A stretch of 64,000 bases of DNA, taken from contig NZ_PJRJ01000014.1 in NCBI RefSeq assembly GCF_003711395.1, forward strand, positions 1 through 64,000, read 5' to 3'. Every line of letters starts with the position of its first letter. Positions within the stretch are counted from its first letter, which is position 1. The DNA comes from Acinetobacter sp. B51(2017). Its GTDB lineage: Bacteria; Pseudomonadota; Gammaproteobacteria; Pseudomonadales; Moraxellaceae. The position numbers were made by a program, and so were the translations under genes. This document shows, one piece after another, positions 26,798 through 36,225 of this stretch. The notes below the pieces were generated by a model that saw only the letters and a list, made by a program, of their open reading frames with translations, did no database searches and was not told the origin of the DNA.

Positions 26798-28156
26798 ATG
26801 TACGAACCCTATCCTGTCCCTGAGCTTGCCAGTGAGCATAAAAAATTCCGCTATAGCAGCTTATGGACATTTGCCAAACAAGATTTACGTTTGTTGGCAT
26901 TTTTCTTAATTATTGCCGCCTTTATTGGCTTTGGTACGGGATATTTAGGTCCGTGTTTATTGGTCGCATTTGCACTATTTTTTGCCTTACAAATGCGTTC
27001 CCTCTATTTAGTCAATGATTGGATTTCCAATCGTCCTTATGATATTCCCCCTAATTTAGATGGTATTTGGGGTGCATTATTATTTAATGTCTATCGCGCC
27101 CAGCGCCAAGAACGCATTGTTCAAGCCGAAATGGTGGGCTTAATTGACCGCGCCCAATCTTCTTTAGTTGCGTTGCAAGAAGCGGTCATCTTAATTGATG
27201 AAAGTCATCAAATTGAATGGTGGAACCCTGCTGCTGAAAAACTACTGGGTATTCAAAGCCTAGATCGTGGACGTAATATTTTAACGATTTTGCGCCAACC
27301 AGCGTTTATTGAATATTTTCACCATATTGATGATGCGCCAGATGGTCTTAAAATGAAATCTTCGGTGTTTGAAGATCACTATGTCCAAGTCAAAATGACG
27401 CGTTTTGGTGGTGAAAGTCGTCTATTGGTGGCTTACGATGTCACACGGATGCATAACCTTGAGCAAATGCGTAAAGACTTTGTGGATAATATTTCACATG
27501 AATTACGTACACCACTCACTGTACTCAGTGGTTACATCGAAACCTTTACTGACCAAGAAGATATTAATCCACGCTGGAAACGTGCCTTTGAGCAAATGCA
27601 ATCACAAACACGACGTATGAATGCTTTGGTCAATGATTTATTACTGTTGTCGCGTTTAGAAAACGATAAAAATATCGTAAAAAATCAAATTATTGATATG
27701 CCAAATTTAATGAATCAATTGTTTGATGATGCGCAAGCCTATAACGTCGATTATGGCCATACTTTAAATTTAGATATCGATAGCCATTGCGACCTAATTG
27801 GCTCAGATATGGAATTGGCCAGCGCTTTTACCAACCTCATTACCAATGCCATTAAATACACCCCTAAAGGCGGTACAGTCACAATGGGTTGGCATGATGA
27901 TGGCGAGCAAGGTTACTTCACAGTACAAGACACTGGGATTGGTATTGACCCTAAACATTTACCGCGCTTAACCGAGCGTTTTTATCGTGTGGATAGCGCA
28001 CGTAGCCGCCAAACAGGTGGCACAGGTTTAGGTTTAGCCATTGTTAAACATGTGCTGATGCAACATAACGCGCATTTAGAAATTGAATCTAAAGAAAATC
28101 AAGGTTCGTTATTTAAAGTCATCTTTCCGAAAGAAAGACTGTATAAAATGCTATAA
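26798..28156 (+). CDS. phoR: Phosphate sensor histidine kinase PhoR
   Basis: Partner kinase of PhoB. The 452 residues contain an N-terminal membrane hairpin (about 30-70), a PAS domain (about 120-220, with AVILIDESHQIEWWNPAAEKLLG), the phosphoacceptor His234 in SHELRTPL, and the HATPase domain with N box (NLITNAIKYTP), DTGIGID and GGTGLGLAIVKH. As in other PhoR proteins there is no large periplasmic loop. Ends with a strong terminator. Confidence 0.93.
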   Translation: MYEPYPVPELASEHKKFRYSSLWTFAKQDLRLLAFFLIIAAFIGFGTGYLGPCLLVAFALFFALQMRSLYLVNDWISNRPYDIPPNLDGIWGALLFNVYRAQRQERIVQAEMVGLIDRAQSSLVALQEAVILIDESHQIEWWNPAAEKLLGIQSLDRGRNILTILRQPAFIEYFHHIDDAPDGLKMKSSVFEDHYVQVKMTRFGGESRLLVAYDVTRMHNLEQMRKDFVDNISHELRTPLTVLSGYIETFTDQEDINPRWKRAFEQMQSQTRRMNALVNDLLLLSRLENDKNIVKNQIIDMPNLMNQLFDDAQAYNVDYGHTLNLDIDSHCDLIGSDMELASAFTNLITNAIKYTPKGGTVTMGWHDDGEQGYFTVQDTGIGIDPKHLPRLTERFYRVDSARSRQTGGTGLGLAIVKHVLMQHNAHLEIESKENQGSLFKVIFPKERLYKML

Positions 28157-28185
28157 AAAAATCCCTCAATTTGAGGGATTTTTTT
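28155..28185. terminator. Bidirectional terminator between phoR and psd
   Basis: ATCCCTCA and TGAGGGAT flanked by A7 and T7 separate the convergent genes. Confidence 0.93.
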
Positions 28186-28197
28186 GAGTTCAAACTT

Positions 28198-29049
28198 TTA
28201 TAGGCTATGCCCTAAAGCTTTACCCATTTCAACCGCAGATGTTGCGCCAAATGCAGCATCCCATTGCATTTTATCTTTTTCAAATAACACTACAGCGGTA
28301 GAACCTAAATAGAAACGACCCAATTCTGCGCCTTTTTCTAAGAATAAATCATGCTGATTTAACTCTAAGCGACCTGTAGGTTTGACTTTACCTGTCGCGA
28401 CGGTTTCAATGCCGGCCACAATCATCGCACCAACTAACACCACCGCCATACGACCAAGTTCGGTATCAAACAAGCACACCATACGTTCATTACGCGCAAA
28501 TAAACCTGGGATGTTTTCGGCAGTGGTTTGATTTACAGAGAATAATTCACCTGGGACATAAAGTGTTTCTGTAAGGGTTCCGGCAAAGGGCATGTGTACA
28601 CGGTGGTAATCTTTAGGTGATAAATACACTGTGGCAAATTGACCATTTTTAAACGGTTCAGCCAATTGTGGATCGGCAATCAGTTTTTCCACAGAAAAGC
28701 TTTGCCCTTTGGCTTGAAACACTTCGCCTTCAACAATCGTACCAATTTGTGAAATTGCACCATCGGCAGGTGACACAATACTGCGAGGATCTTGATCAAC
28801 TTCACGCACGCCATCTTTTAATGCGCGGGTAAAAAATTCATTAAATGACTTATATTTTAAAGCATTGCTTTGTTCTGCAATCGACATATCAATGCCATAT
28901 TGCGCTTTAAAAGCACTAATCACCGCATTTTTTACAATTGGATGTTCAGCTGCAGCCAACTTACCTACAATACGAGATAATTGATGCTGTGGCACAACGT
29001 TTTGCGCTTTAATAAAAATCTGTTGTTTTAAACGTGATGTGAGGCTCAA
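28198..29049 (-). CDS. psd: Phosphatidylserine decarboxylase
   Basis: Makes phosphatidylethanolamine at the inner membrane. The 283-residue proenzyme carries the self-cleavage LGST motif near the C-terminus ([12 protein letters not shown]), whose Ser becomes the pyruvoyl group, and the family stretch [16 protein letters not shown]. The start is best placed at TTG 29049, giving [18 protein letters not shown] lies 8 bases upstream, and the TTG overlaps the stop of the sulfurtransferase gene as TTGA. A GTG or ATG further upstream would lie inside that gene. Confidence 0.93.
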   Translation of the reverse strand: MSLTSRLKQQIFIKAQNVVPQHQLSRIVGKLAAAEHPIVKNAVISAFKAQYGIDMSIAEQSNALKYKSFNEFFTRALKDGVREVDQDPRSIVSPADGAISQIGTIVEGEVFQAKGQSFSVEKLIADPQLAEPFKNGQFATVYLSPKDYHRVHMPFAGTLTETLYVPGELFSVNQTTAENIPGLFARNERMVCLFDTELGRMAVVLVGAMIVAGIETVATGKVKPTGRLELNQHDLFLEKGAELGRFYLGSTAVVLFEKDKMQWDAAFGATSAVEMGKALGHSL

Positions 29050-29882
29050 GACGGCAACTCTCCAGTAATAATCGGACTGTCGAGGCGATTGCCCCATTCA
29101 CTCCATGCACCATCATAGGCGCGAATATTCCAACCTAACAAACGCCCTAAAATATAAGCCAATCCAGAACGATGATGCGACTGACAATACACCACCACAG
29201 GCTCATTCAGATTAAAACCCAAATGTTCTAAGCGTTGTTGGGTACGTTCTAAAGGATGCAATTTTAGATGATTTTGCCGATTAAGGGCAGTACTCCATTC
29301 AAAATGCAATGCACCTGGAATATGTCCACCACGGCGCGCAGCTAAACGTAGCCCTGTATATTCATCTTCGGTACGGCAATCCCAAATTTGGGTTTGATTA
29401 TTTTGGACTAGCTCTAACAGCTCATCGTAATGTACTTGATATTGTAAATTGGTTTCCACTGGCAATAAATTTGCCACAGGTTCAAGCGTTGTCGCTTGCG
29501 ATGATGTTGGCAATTCTGCCGCAAGCCATGCATGAATGCCGCCATTAATCAGACTGGTGTTCTCAAAGCCTAAACAATGCAAATTCCAAATTAAACGCCC
29601 TGCCCATGCGCCGCCCTCATCGTCATAAGCTACAACATGATGCTCAGGTGAAATCTGTAAAAATTCAATTAGTTGTTGTAATTGCGTGGTTTCTGGTAAA
29701 AGACCAGAGGCATATTCTTCTTGGCGCACCAACAACTTGGGTGCCAAATGCACAGCGCCCGGAATATGTAATTGTTCATGCACCGAACGACGACTTAAAT
29801 CGACGATACGTAGTTGTGGATGTGCTAAAAATGGCACTAAATCTTCGGCTTCTATGAGTAAATCAAAATTTAAATCTGTCAT
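29046..29882 (-). CDS. sseA: Thiosulfate/3-mercaptopyruvate sulfurtransferase (two rhodanese domains)
   Basis: A 278-residue protein with two rhodanese domains: residues 1-125 ([20 protein letters not shown]) lacking the catalytic Cys, and residues 150-278 with CQSHHRSG as the active-site loop. SseA enzymes usually have CGSGVT; CQSHHR is closer to thiosulfate-type rhodaneses, so the donor is uncertain. Its stop overlaps the psd start (TTGA), which indicates translational coupling. Start at 29882 (MTDLNFD) is preferred over one 30 bases upstream. Confidence 0.8.
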   Translation of the reverse strand: MTDLNFDLLIEAEDLVPFLAHPQLRIVDLSRRSVHEQLHIPGAVHLAPKLLVRQEEYASGLLPETTQLQQLIEFLQISPEHHVVAYDDEGGAWAGRLIWNLHCLGFENTSLINGGIHAWLAAELPTSSQATTLEPVANLLPVETNLQYQVHYDELLELVQNNQTQIWDCRTEDEYTGLRLAARRGGHIPGALHFEWSTALNRQNHLKLHPLERTQQRLEHLGFNLNEPVVVYCQSHHRSGLAYILGRLLGWNIRAYDGAWSEWGNRLDSPIITGELPS

Positions 29883-29989
29883 CTTTATCGTCGTTATAGC
29901 AGCTACTGTCAAAATCTTAGCATAGCTGTTTATTATGATAATGCTGATTTCTTGCTAAGTTTTAGCAAAAAATCAGCGATAGCCACTAC

Positions 29990-31198
29990 TTATTCGTCAG
30001 GTTCTTGAATATCAAATACTTGACGTAAATAAGCTAAGAAAGTGTCATTATCAGTCATGGTTTTACCCGGACTATCAGAAATTTTAGCCACCGACTGACG
30101 ATTACACTCCACTAATTTTAAAACAATATTTAAAGGGGTTTGCCCCATATCATTGGTTAAGTTCGTGCCAATACCAAAGCTGACTTGGAAACGGTCTTTA
30201 AAGTATTGATGCAACTTCCATGCTTTTTCGACATTTAAACCATCACTAAAGGTCAACATTTTGGTTTTGCTGTCAATTTTCAGCTTTTTATAATGCTCAT
30301 ACGCTTTATCGCCCCATTCATAGGGGTCGCCACTGTCATGACGTAAACCATCAAACAATTTGGCAAAGTACAAGTCAAAGTCACGTAGGAAAGCATCCAT
30401 CCCCACCACATCAGTTAAGGCAATTCCTAAATCACCACGGTATTCTTGTACCCAAGTTTCTAGTGCTGATTTTTGGAAATCACGTAAACGTACATCAAGC
30501 GCTTGAAAAGCTTGTAAGAACTCATGTGCCATGGTGCCAATTGGAATAATATTAAGCTCTTTGGCTAACAACACATTGCTGGTACCACGGAAAATATCCG
30601 GTACGGCTTTATGAAATTCTTGTACTACATGCTTTTGCCATTCAAAACTATAACGGCGGCGCGTGCCAAAATCTGATACCAAAAACGGCGGATCTTCAGG
30701 ATCTTGTTGGCGTTGATAATCTTGCATTAAAGCAATTTTAGCTTTAAGACGACGTTCACCTTCTGCTAAAACCGCATCCGAACGAATCTTGCTAAAGTAC
30801 AGTTCATTGACAATTGCCAAGACGAAGATTTCAAACATCATCGCTTGTACCATTGGGCCTTCGACCCAAATGTCTAAACGACCTTCGCTATCAATACCTG
30901 CTTTAATAAAGCGGCGCTTTAATTGGAATAATTCTAAATAATCAACAAAATCACTTTTGATAAAACGCAAGCTACGTAAATAAGTGAGCTCATCTTCTTT
31001 AAATTTTAGCTCACATAGGTAATCGAGTTGCTGTTGCAATTCCGGTAAAATATCAGCCAACGGATATTCAGTCTGTTCCAAATTACGGCAGCGGAAATGA
31101 TACACACTATGCGTTTGTGGAAATTTGTGTAATACCACCTGCAGCATGGTGAATTTATACAGGTCGGTATCCAACAATGATCGAATTATCGGTTGCAT
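29990..31198 (-). CDS. pncB: Nicotinate phosphoribosyltransferase
   Basis: Converts nicotinate and PRPP to nicotinate mononucleotide in NAD salvage. The 402 residues begin with [20 protein letters not shown] and contain the family core [50 protein letters not shown] and GIGTNLTND. The ATG at 31198 fits the family N-terminus; the longer GTG start at 31228 lacks a better ribosome-binding site. Works with PncA (39750-40397) in this window. Confidence 0.94.
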   Translation of the reverse strand: MQPIIRSLLDTDLYKFTMLQVVLHKFPQTHSVYHFRCRNLEQTEYPLADILPELQQQLDYLCELKFKEDELTYLRSLRFIKSDFVDYLELFQLKRRFIKAGIDSEGRLDIWVEGPMVQAMMFEIFVLAIVNELYFSKIRSDAVLAEGERRLKAKIALMQDYQRQQDPEDPPFLVSDFGTRRRYSFEWQKHVVQEFHKAVPDIFRGTSNVLLAKELNIIPIGTMAHEFLQAFQALDVRLRDFQKSALETWVQEYRGDLGIALTDVVGMDAFLRDFDLYFAKLFDGLRHDSGDPYEWGDKAYEHYKKLKIDSKTKMLTFSDGLNVEKAWKLHQYFKDRFQVSFGIGTNLTNDMGQTPLNIVLKLVECNRQSVAKISDSPGKTMTDNDTFLAYLRQVFDIQEPDE

Positions 31199-31405
31199 GT
31201 TCTGCTCATGAAAAAGTCCTTTACTCACTATAAAAACTTAATCTTGAGTTGCAAATCAAAAAAAACGATTTTGCGCTATTTTTTCTGCTTTTTACCCGCC
31301 ATCTAGCGAATTTTCTACAAAAAGCTATTTTACTTGCGTTGAAATAGGCATACATTAAGTTTGGCTTAATGATAAACCCTCAACAAGAGTGCTAACTGCA
31401 TCACA

Positions 31406-31430
31406 AAAATTAACATAATATGTTAATTTT
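31406..31430. promoter_or_regulatory. 25-bp perfect palindrome in the pncB/Roadblock gap
   Basis: Twelve-base arms (31406-31417, AAAATTAACATA, and 31419-31430) are perfectly complementary around one central A. It lies in a 370-bp divergent gap (31199-31568) that holds no gene. Shape and length suggest an operator or a two-fold protein-binding site; the regulator is unknown. Confidence 0.6.
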
Positions 31431-31462
31431 ATGATTATTAGATATTTTTTTATTAGATTTTA

Positions 31463-31491
31463 TTGCAATCGTTTTTCTTTTTATTTAGCAT
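31463..31491 (+). promoter_or_regulatory. Sigma-70 promoter for the Roadblock-like gene
   Basis: TTGCAA (31463-31468) and TAGCAT (31486-31491) are 17 bases apart. The start would be near 31498, giving a leader of about 70 bases. Confidence 0.55.
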
Positions 31492-31568
31492 AGATTTGAG
31501 CAAAAATTTGATCATTTTTTTTGCAAATTTTTCATCATTTATTCTTTGTAACACCTCGGGGAATCCAC

Positions 31569-31925
31569 ATGGCTAAACTTACTTTAGACGAATTAGCAGA
31601 AATTGACGGTTTCGTAGCCGCTGCACTTGTAGACAGCTCAAGTGGTCTAGCGCTTGCAACTTTAGGTAGTGGTATTGATTTAGAATTAGCTGCGGCAGGC
31701 AATACCGAAGTGATTCGCGCTAAGGTAAAAACAGCGAAAGCTTTACAGTTAAATGATAAAATTGAAGATATTTTAATTACTTTAGGTAAGCAATATCACC
31801 TCATGCGTCCTTTAGATCGTAATGATGAGTTGTTCTTGTACCTTGTATTAGATCGTCAAAAATCTAACCTTGCAATGGCTCGTCACGAATTACGTAGCTT
31901 TGAAAAAGGTTTAGATTTTGCTTAA
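31569..31925 (+). CDS. Small Roadblock/LC7-like protein
   Basis: A 118-residue soluble protein. The pattern [29 protein letters not shown], then an alternating beta-alpha arrangement and [28 protein letters not shown], resembles the Roadblock/LC7 fold (MglB-type GTPase regulators), but no diagnostic motif fixes it and no Ras-like GTPase gene is near. Start at 31569 has GGGGAATCCAC upstream; an earlier start would add residues from a non-coding leader. Strong promoter and terminator indicate a single-gene, well-expressed unit. Confidence 0.55.
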   Translation: MAKLTLDELAEIDGFVAAALVDSSSGLALATLGSGIDLELAAAGNTEVIRAKVKTAKALQLNDKIEDILITLGKQYHLMRPLDRNDELFLYLVLDRQKSNLAMARHELRSFEKGLDFA

Positions 31926-31940
31926 TCGCAAATAAGACTC

Positions 31941-31974
31941 AAAAAAAAATCTGTCTTAATGACAGATTTTTTTT
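31941..31974. terminator. Bidirectional intrinsic terminator
   Basis: AAATCTGTC and GACAGATTT pair around TTAAT with A9 and T8 flanks. Confidence 0.93.
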
Positions 31975-31990
31975 AGTCTAGCCCATATAT

Positions 31991-32188
31991 TTAAGCATCT
32001 TTTTGGTCATGATTTAAATTGCCTTGCATTTGGGTAGAATAATCTACACCATGTTGTTTTAAATATTCACGAATAAGTTGACGTACCACTTGTGAAGGTT
32101 TTAAATCTTGACGCGCACATAATTCTTCAAAAGCTTGTTTCTTGATTGGGTCAATGAGTACGGTCAATCTTGCAGTCTTATTTTCCAT
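31991..32188 (-). CDS. Small ribbon-helix-helix protein
   Basis: A 65-residue protein with MENKTARLTVLIDPIKKQAFEELC at the N-terminus: a beta-strand (ARLTVLID) followed by two helices and PSQVVRQLIREYLKQHG, the CopG/MetJ-like DNA-binding fold. A Q/N-rich tail ends it. It may act as a regulator or the antitoxin-type half of a pair, but no toxin gene is adjacent. The ATG at 32188 is chosen over a GTG 15 bases upstream. Confidence 0.65.
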   Translation of the reverse strand: MENKTARLTVLIDPIKKQAFEELCARQDLKPSQVVRQLIREYLKQHGVDYSTQMQGNLNHDQKDA

Positions 32189-32281
32189 CTTTTTAACAAA
32201 CACTAAAAATTAATATTAAATTATAATAAGATTAACATTTATTTTTCTCAAGTCCTTATTGTACATCTTTTAGCTAAAATT

Positions 32282-32308
32282 AAAAAAGGCCGAATTTTCA
32301 TCGACCTT
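32282..32308 (-). terminator. Terminator after the catalase-linked ankyrin gene
   Basis: On the minus strand AAGGTCGA pairs (one G-T) with TCGGCCTT and ends in six T. Confidence 0.7.
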
Positions 32309-32328
32309 GGATATACTCTGTGTGCTAT

Positions 32329-32799
32329 TTAGTCGAGCAGTTGCTTTAGCTTTTGCTCTTGCCCGATCACTTTTGCAAATTCAGCCACAGTTTTTTGCCC
32401 TGTTTGCTTGGCATTTAAATCACAATCTACATTTTTTAATTGTTTGGCAATCGACCATTCAAGTTTGAAAATCGCACCCATCAATGCAGTATTGCCTTTG
32501 TTATCACGTAAGCAACGATCTGCCCCATGTTTTAATAGACTGCTAACAATATCTTGATGCCCATAATAAGTTGCCATCATCAGCGCGGTATAACCCTCAT
32601 GGTTTTTTACATCAACGGGAAAACCATGTTTTAAAAATTCGTTAATCACTTCACTATTGCCAGTACGTGCTGCAGCAAAGAATAAATTAATCACATTTTG
32701 CTGTGCTTTGAGTGAGGCTTGCGGCGAAGTTTGTGCTTGCGTTTGTCCTACAGCCAAGCCTAGAGCTACAGTCAGCAGCATGCTTTTTAACAATTTCAT
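32329..32799 (-). CDS. Exported ankyrin-repeat protein, AnkB-like, catalase partner
   Basis: A 156-residue protein with a signal peptide (MKLLKSMLLTVALGLAVGQTQAQ) and four ankyrin units (ARTGNSEVINEFLKHGFPVDVKN; HEGYTALMMATYYGHQDIVSSLLKHGAD; NKGNTALMGAIF; a weak last repeat). It lies 169 bases after the end of a periplasmic catalase gene in the same direction, the same order as katB-ankB in Pseudomonas aeruginosa, where AnkB supports catalase activity and tolerance of peroxide. The role here is by analogy. The start at 32799 has AGGA 6 bases upstream. Confidence 0.78.
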   Translation of the reverse strand: MKLLKSMLLTVALGLAVGQTQAQTSPQASLKAQQNVINLFFAAARTGNSEVINEFLKHGFPVDVKNHEGYTALMMATYYGHQDIVSSLLKHGADRCLRDNKGNTALMGAIFKLEWSIAKQLKNVDCDLNAKQTGQKTVAEFAKVIGQEQKLKQLLD

Positions 32800-32843
32800 G
32801 ATCATTCCTATAGATAACTTGCGTGAGATAACAAAAACAAGTG

Positions 32844-32890
32844 CCTGTAAAACTCCCCTAGGGTGCAGGAAAGGAATTGAGTTTTACAGG
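32844..32890. repeat. 12-bp perfect inverted repeat between catalase and ankyrin genes
   Basis: CCTGTAAAACTC (32844-32855) and GAGTTTTACAGG (32879-32890) are perfect complements around a 23-base loop that includes CCTAGG. On the minus strand a T-rich stretch follows. It could be an attenuating hairpin that limits read-through from catalase into the ankyrin gene. Confidence 0.7.
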
Positions 32891-32950
32891 ACTTTTCGGA
32901 GGTGATTTCCTATATGGCGCACCAATCACCAATCTTTAGACCAATCGAAA

Positions 32951-34468
32951 TTAGTCTTTTAAAGCTGCAGCTTTTGCTTTTACAGTTGCAAGGTTACCGT
33001 TGACTGCTTTGGTCATACGCGTACCGTAGTCTGCATCTGCTTTATAGAAGTAAGACAACATGATGTGCTTAGTTTCTGAATCTTTAACATTACCAAGATC
33101 AGCAGCTAAGTTCATGATTAAGTTATCTTTCTCTTTAGCAGAGTATGAACGGTAAAGTTCACCCGCTTGCTTAAAGTTTTGCTCTTTCACAGCACGTTGT
33201 TGAACTGTGCCAGAAAGTGGAGTTTCTACCGCACGCGCTTTAGGTGTAGATGGTTTTGGCTCAATACGGCTTGGTTCATAGTTCACATTAGATGTCGTAC
33301 CGCCAACGTTCATGTAACCATCTTGGTTGTTGTTGTTTACAGCAACTAATGGACGGTTTACAGGGATTTGCTGGTGATTCGCACCTAAACGATACATTTG
33401 CGTATCTGAGTAAGAGAAGATACGACCTTGGAGTAGACGGTCTTCTGATGGCTCGATACCTGGTACTAAATTACCTGGGGCCAATGCCACTTGTTCCGTT
33501 TCTTGGAAGAAGTTTTTCGGCATACGGTTCAGCGTTAAAGTACCAACTTTAGTTTCTGGAACTAGGTTGGTTGGCCAGATTTTCGTTGGATCTAGTGGAT
33601 CAAACTCAAACTTGCCTAGATCTTTAGGATCCAATACTTGGATATAAAGATCCCATTTCGGGAAGTTACCCGCGTTAATGTTTTTGTAAAGATCGTTGGT
33701 TAAGTGGTTGAAGTCTTTACCTTGTTGTTCCATCGCTTCTTTAACGTTCAGACCTTTCACGCCTTGTTTAGAGCGGAAGTTGAACTTCACGTATTTGTAC
33801 TCGCCTTTTGCGTTATACAATTTGAACGCGTGTACACCAAAACCATCTTGTTCACGGTAGCTAGTAGGAACACCTTGGTTACCATACACGTAAGTTAACA
33901 TGTTGGTTGCCCATGGTTGGCTCGACAAGAAGTCAAATACGCGGTTTGCGTCTTGAACGTTGTCAATTGGGCTTGGCTTCATGGCGTGAATAAAGTCAGG
34001 GAATTTGATGGCATCACGGATAAAGAATACTGGAGTTTGGTTACCCACTAAATCCCAGTTACCTTCTTGCGTGTAAAACTTAATCGCGAAACCATGCGGG
34101 TCACGTAGAGTTTCAGGCGAGTGTTTACCGTGAATTACGGTTGAGAAACGTAAGAATACAGGGGTTTTAGTTCCTGCTTTAAATAATGACGCAATCGTTA
34201 AGTCAGATAAATCTTTAGTTGCTACGAATTCACCGTAAGCACCTGTACCACGCGCGTGTACCACACGCTCAGGAATACGCTCACGACCAAAACGTTGTAA
34301 TTTTTGGATTAATTGTACATCTTGTAATAATACAGAACCGTTAGGACCTGCAGTGATTGAGTTTTGGTTATCACCAACTGGTGCGCCGTTGTCTTTAGTT
34401 AATGGCGCTGCTTGAACACCAGCAGTCACTGCTGCAAGCATTGCAACGAGCAAAGAACGCTTAAACAT
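32951..34468 (-). CDS. Periplasmic monofunctional haem catalase
   Basis: Dismutates H2O2. The 505 residues begin with a signal peptide (MFKRSLLVAMLAAVTAGVQA), so the enzyme is exported, as in the KatB branch. Catalytic and haem residues are visible: His in RVVHARGTGAYGEF, DPHGFAIKFYTQEGNWDLVGNQTPVFFIRD for Asn, and the haem-ligand Tyr in GRIFSYSDTQMYRLG. The start at 34468 is chosen over an upstream start that would precede the signal peptide. Followed by its AnkB-like partner and a hairpin. No convincing regulator site was identified upstream (34469-34690). Confidence 0.9.
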   Translation of the reverse strand: MFKRSLLVAMLAAVTAGVQAAPLTKDNGAPVGDNQNSITAGPNGSVLLQDVQLIQKLQRFGRERIPERVVHARGTGAYGEFVATKDLSDLTIASLFKAGTKTPVFLRFSTVIHGKHSPETLRDPHGFAIKFYTQEGNWDLVGNQTPVFFIRDAIKFPDFIHAMKPSPIDNVQDANRVFDFLSSQPWATNMLTYVYGNQGVPTSYREQDGFGVHAFKLYNAKGEYKYVKFNFRSKQGVKGLNVKEAMEQQGKDFNHLTNDLYKNINAGNFPKWDLYIQVLDPKDLGKFEFDPLDPTKIWPTNLVPETKVGTLTLNRMPKNFFQETEQVALAPGNLVPGIEPSEDRLLQGRIFSYSDTQMYRLGANHQQIPVNRPLVAVNNNNQDGYMNVGGTTSNVNYEPSRIEPKPSTPKARAVETPLSGTVQQRAVKEQNFKQAGELYRSYSAKEKDNLIMNLAADLGNVKDSETKHIMLSYFYKADADYGTRMTKAVNGNLATVKAKAAALKD

Positions 34469-34690
34469 GTTGTCATCTCTCAATAAATACCTTTCCTGCA
34501 CGGCATAAGGTACTAAAATTTAGGTTAGAGGTAAAAATGATAATTTTTATTAGATTCATCGTTTTATTAAATACAAAATATTAAATTTTTATCAAAGGCT
34601 TAAAGACTAATATTTTTTATCATTACAGACAATTATGAGCTTTTGCTACAATAGATCGCAACGTAAGAATTATATGGTTTCGGTTAAATT

Positions 34691-35131
34691 ATGCGTGCAT
34701 TATTGCAACGGGTCTTAGAAGCAAAAGTAGTCGTTGACGGAGAAGTAACAGGGCAAATTGAGCAAGGAATTTTAGTTTTTTTAGGCTTGGGCAAAGACGA
34801 TAATTTAAACAAAGGCAAAAAGCTGATTGATAAAATTTTAAAGTACCGTTTTTTTGATGATGAACAAGGCAAAATGGGTTGGAATGTCAGTCAAGCAGGT
34901 GGCGGTATTTTGTTGGTTTCACAGTTTACCTTAATGGCACAAACCCAAAAAGGCTTACGTCCTGATTTTGGCCCTGCTATGCCACCTCAAGATGCCAAAC
35001 TGTTATATGAACAACTGGTCGACTACGCTAAATCACAATTTAAGCATATAGAGACAGGTATTTTTGCTGCCGATATGAAAGTACATTTGGTCAACGATGG
35101 GCCAGTGACTTTTAATTTGGAAGTTGAATAA
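34691..35131 (+). CDS. dtd: D-aminoacyl-tRNA deacylase
   Basis: Removes D-amino acids and glycine wrongly attached to tRNA. At 146 residues it has the family length and key motifs: MRALLQRVLEAKVVVDGE, GGGILLVSQFTLMAQ (SQFTL) and FGPAMPP plus NDGPVTFNLE at the end (GP cis-proline motif). Ends with a strong terminator. Confidence 0.94.
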   Translation: MRALLQRVLEAKVVVDGEVTGQIEQGILVFLGLGKDDNLNKGKKLIDKILKYRFFDDEQGKMGWNVSQAGGGILLVSQFTLMAQTQKGLRPDFGPAMPPQDAKLLYEQLVDYAKSQFKHIETGIFAADMKVHLVNDGPVTFNLEVE

Positions 35132-35144
35132 ATACCAAAAATTT

Positions 35145-35168
35145 AGCCCGCATTTGCGGGCTTTTTTT
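35145..35168. terminator. Intrinsic terminator between dtd and the SCP2 gene
   Basis: AGCCCGC and GCGGGCT pair around ATTT and run into T7. Confidence 0.92.
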
Positions 35169-35637
35169 AACGAGCAATTTTTTCTTTAATCAAACGGCGT
35201 ACTTGCTTAAATTTAGTTTTCACCTCTTTCGGCACCACCAACTGTGCAGTGCGATTGAGCCAAACCAATAAGCTAAAATCACCTTCCATTTTAATGGAGC
35301 CATTTTGTACCCCAGTCATAATCGCCGAAGTGTCACCCTTAAGCAAAGTTTTTACAGCTTGCTCACTGCTTTCAAATTGCAGCACAAAATCCGCAGCTTC
35401 TGCACGACCTGAAACGGTCGAAATCTCTCCATGATTAACAACAATTTGTCGCGCCATGCCATGGTCTGTAGCAATCTCTAAACGAAATTGGCGCTCTTTA
35501 ATCAGCTCAATAAATTTAGGATTGCTACGTGACATTTGCTTCATGCGTAGAACTAATCCTGCAACCAATAAGTCAAGTGGATCGGTACTCACATCAACAA
35601 GCGGTAACTTCACCACAGGAAGATTTGGAAATTTCAT
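35167..35637 (-). CDS. SCP2 sterol-carrier-domain protein (UbiT-like)
   Basis: A 156-residue soluble protein whose pattern (RQFRLEIATDHGMARQIVVNHGEISTVSGRAEAADFVLQFESSEQAVKTLLKGDTSAIMTGVQNGSIKMEGDFSLLVWLNRT, residues about 48-128) fits the SCP2 sterol-binding fold. SCP2 proteins bind hydrophobic lipids; the bacterial members UbiJ and UbiT help ubiquinone synthesis. The specific role here is not proven. Convergent with dtd. Confidence 0.7.
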   Translation of the reverse strand: MKFPNLPVVKLPLVDVSTDPLDLLVAGLVLRMKQMSRSNPKFIELIKERQFRLEIATDHGMARQIVVNHGEISTVSGRAEAADFVLQFESSEQAVKTLLKGDTSAIMTGVQNGSIKMEGDFSLLVWLNRTAQLVVPKEVKTKFKQVRRLIKEKIAR

Positions 35638-35745
35638 TTAAGCTGCCTATTTTTAATTGTTTCTAAATTACGCATCCTAGCATAATTGTAAAAAATTTCT
35701 GTATAACAAGCGCTAATCTGTCATTTTTAGACTGTAAAATCTGCT

Positions 35746-36069
35746 TTAACGCGAAGCATCTGTTAAGTCTTGACCAGTATAGGCACACTGTTGTTCATCA
35801 TATACTGGGGTATGTTCCCTATAGATTGGACTAGGTTTAATCTCTTGCTGTACCTTACGATCTTCTCGCAATAACAAAGCCAAAAGCGCAATCAGTAACA
35901 TGATAATGCCTAGACCATAGCCCAGCATACTCGGTACATCAAACAACCACATTAAGCTTAAGGTCAAGGCCTCAATCAATACCGCGATGCTCGCCAAGAT
36001 TATATAGCGTCGATCGCTGCTTAAAAAATACAGTGCAACAATCAACATCAATAACACAACAATGCTCAT
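35746..36069 (-). CDS. Small membrane protein of unknown function
   Basis: A 107-residue protein with about three hydrophobic segments (3-18, 25-42, 50-66), then a charged C-terminal tail containing REDRKVQQE and several Tyr. AGGAGATAATTC lies upstream of the start. I do not recognise a family. It is transcribed toward serB's 5' side region only by chance; no operon partner is clear. Confidence 0.55.
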   Translation of the reverse strand: MSIVVLLMLIVALYFLSSDRRYIILASIAVLIEALTLSLMWLFDVPSMLGYGLGIIMLLIALLALLLREDRKVQQEIKPSPIYREHTPVYDEQQCAYTGQDLTDASR

Positions 36070-36178
36070 GAATTATCTCCTCAACTAAAATGACTTTCCT
36101 TTTAGTCTGAGGCGATTATGCCGAATTTAGGCTTGAAAAAAATCCAATCACACATGTGTTACGACACAAGATGTCGCT

Positions 36179-36210
36179 AAAAAAAATGCAACCCTTAGGC
36201 TGCATTTTTT
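36179..36210 (-). terminator. Terminator after serB
   Basis: A-rich TGCA and TGCAT arms with inner CC/GG pairs lie between A8 and T6; it ends serB on the minus strand. Confidence 0.7.
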
Positions 36211-36225
36211 GTTTAACTCAACACA

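Noticed and set aside
31991..32188. Toxin-antitoxin system around the ribbon-helix-helix protein
   Set aside because: No toxin-like gene is adjacent; the neighbours are a Roadblock-like protein and an ankyrin protein.
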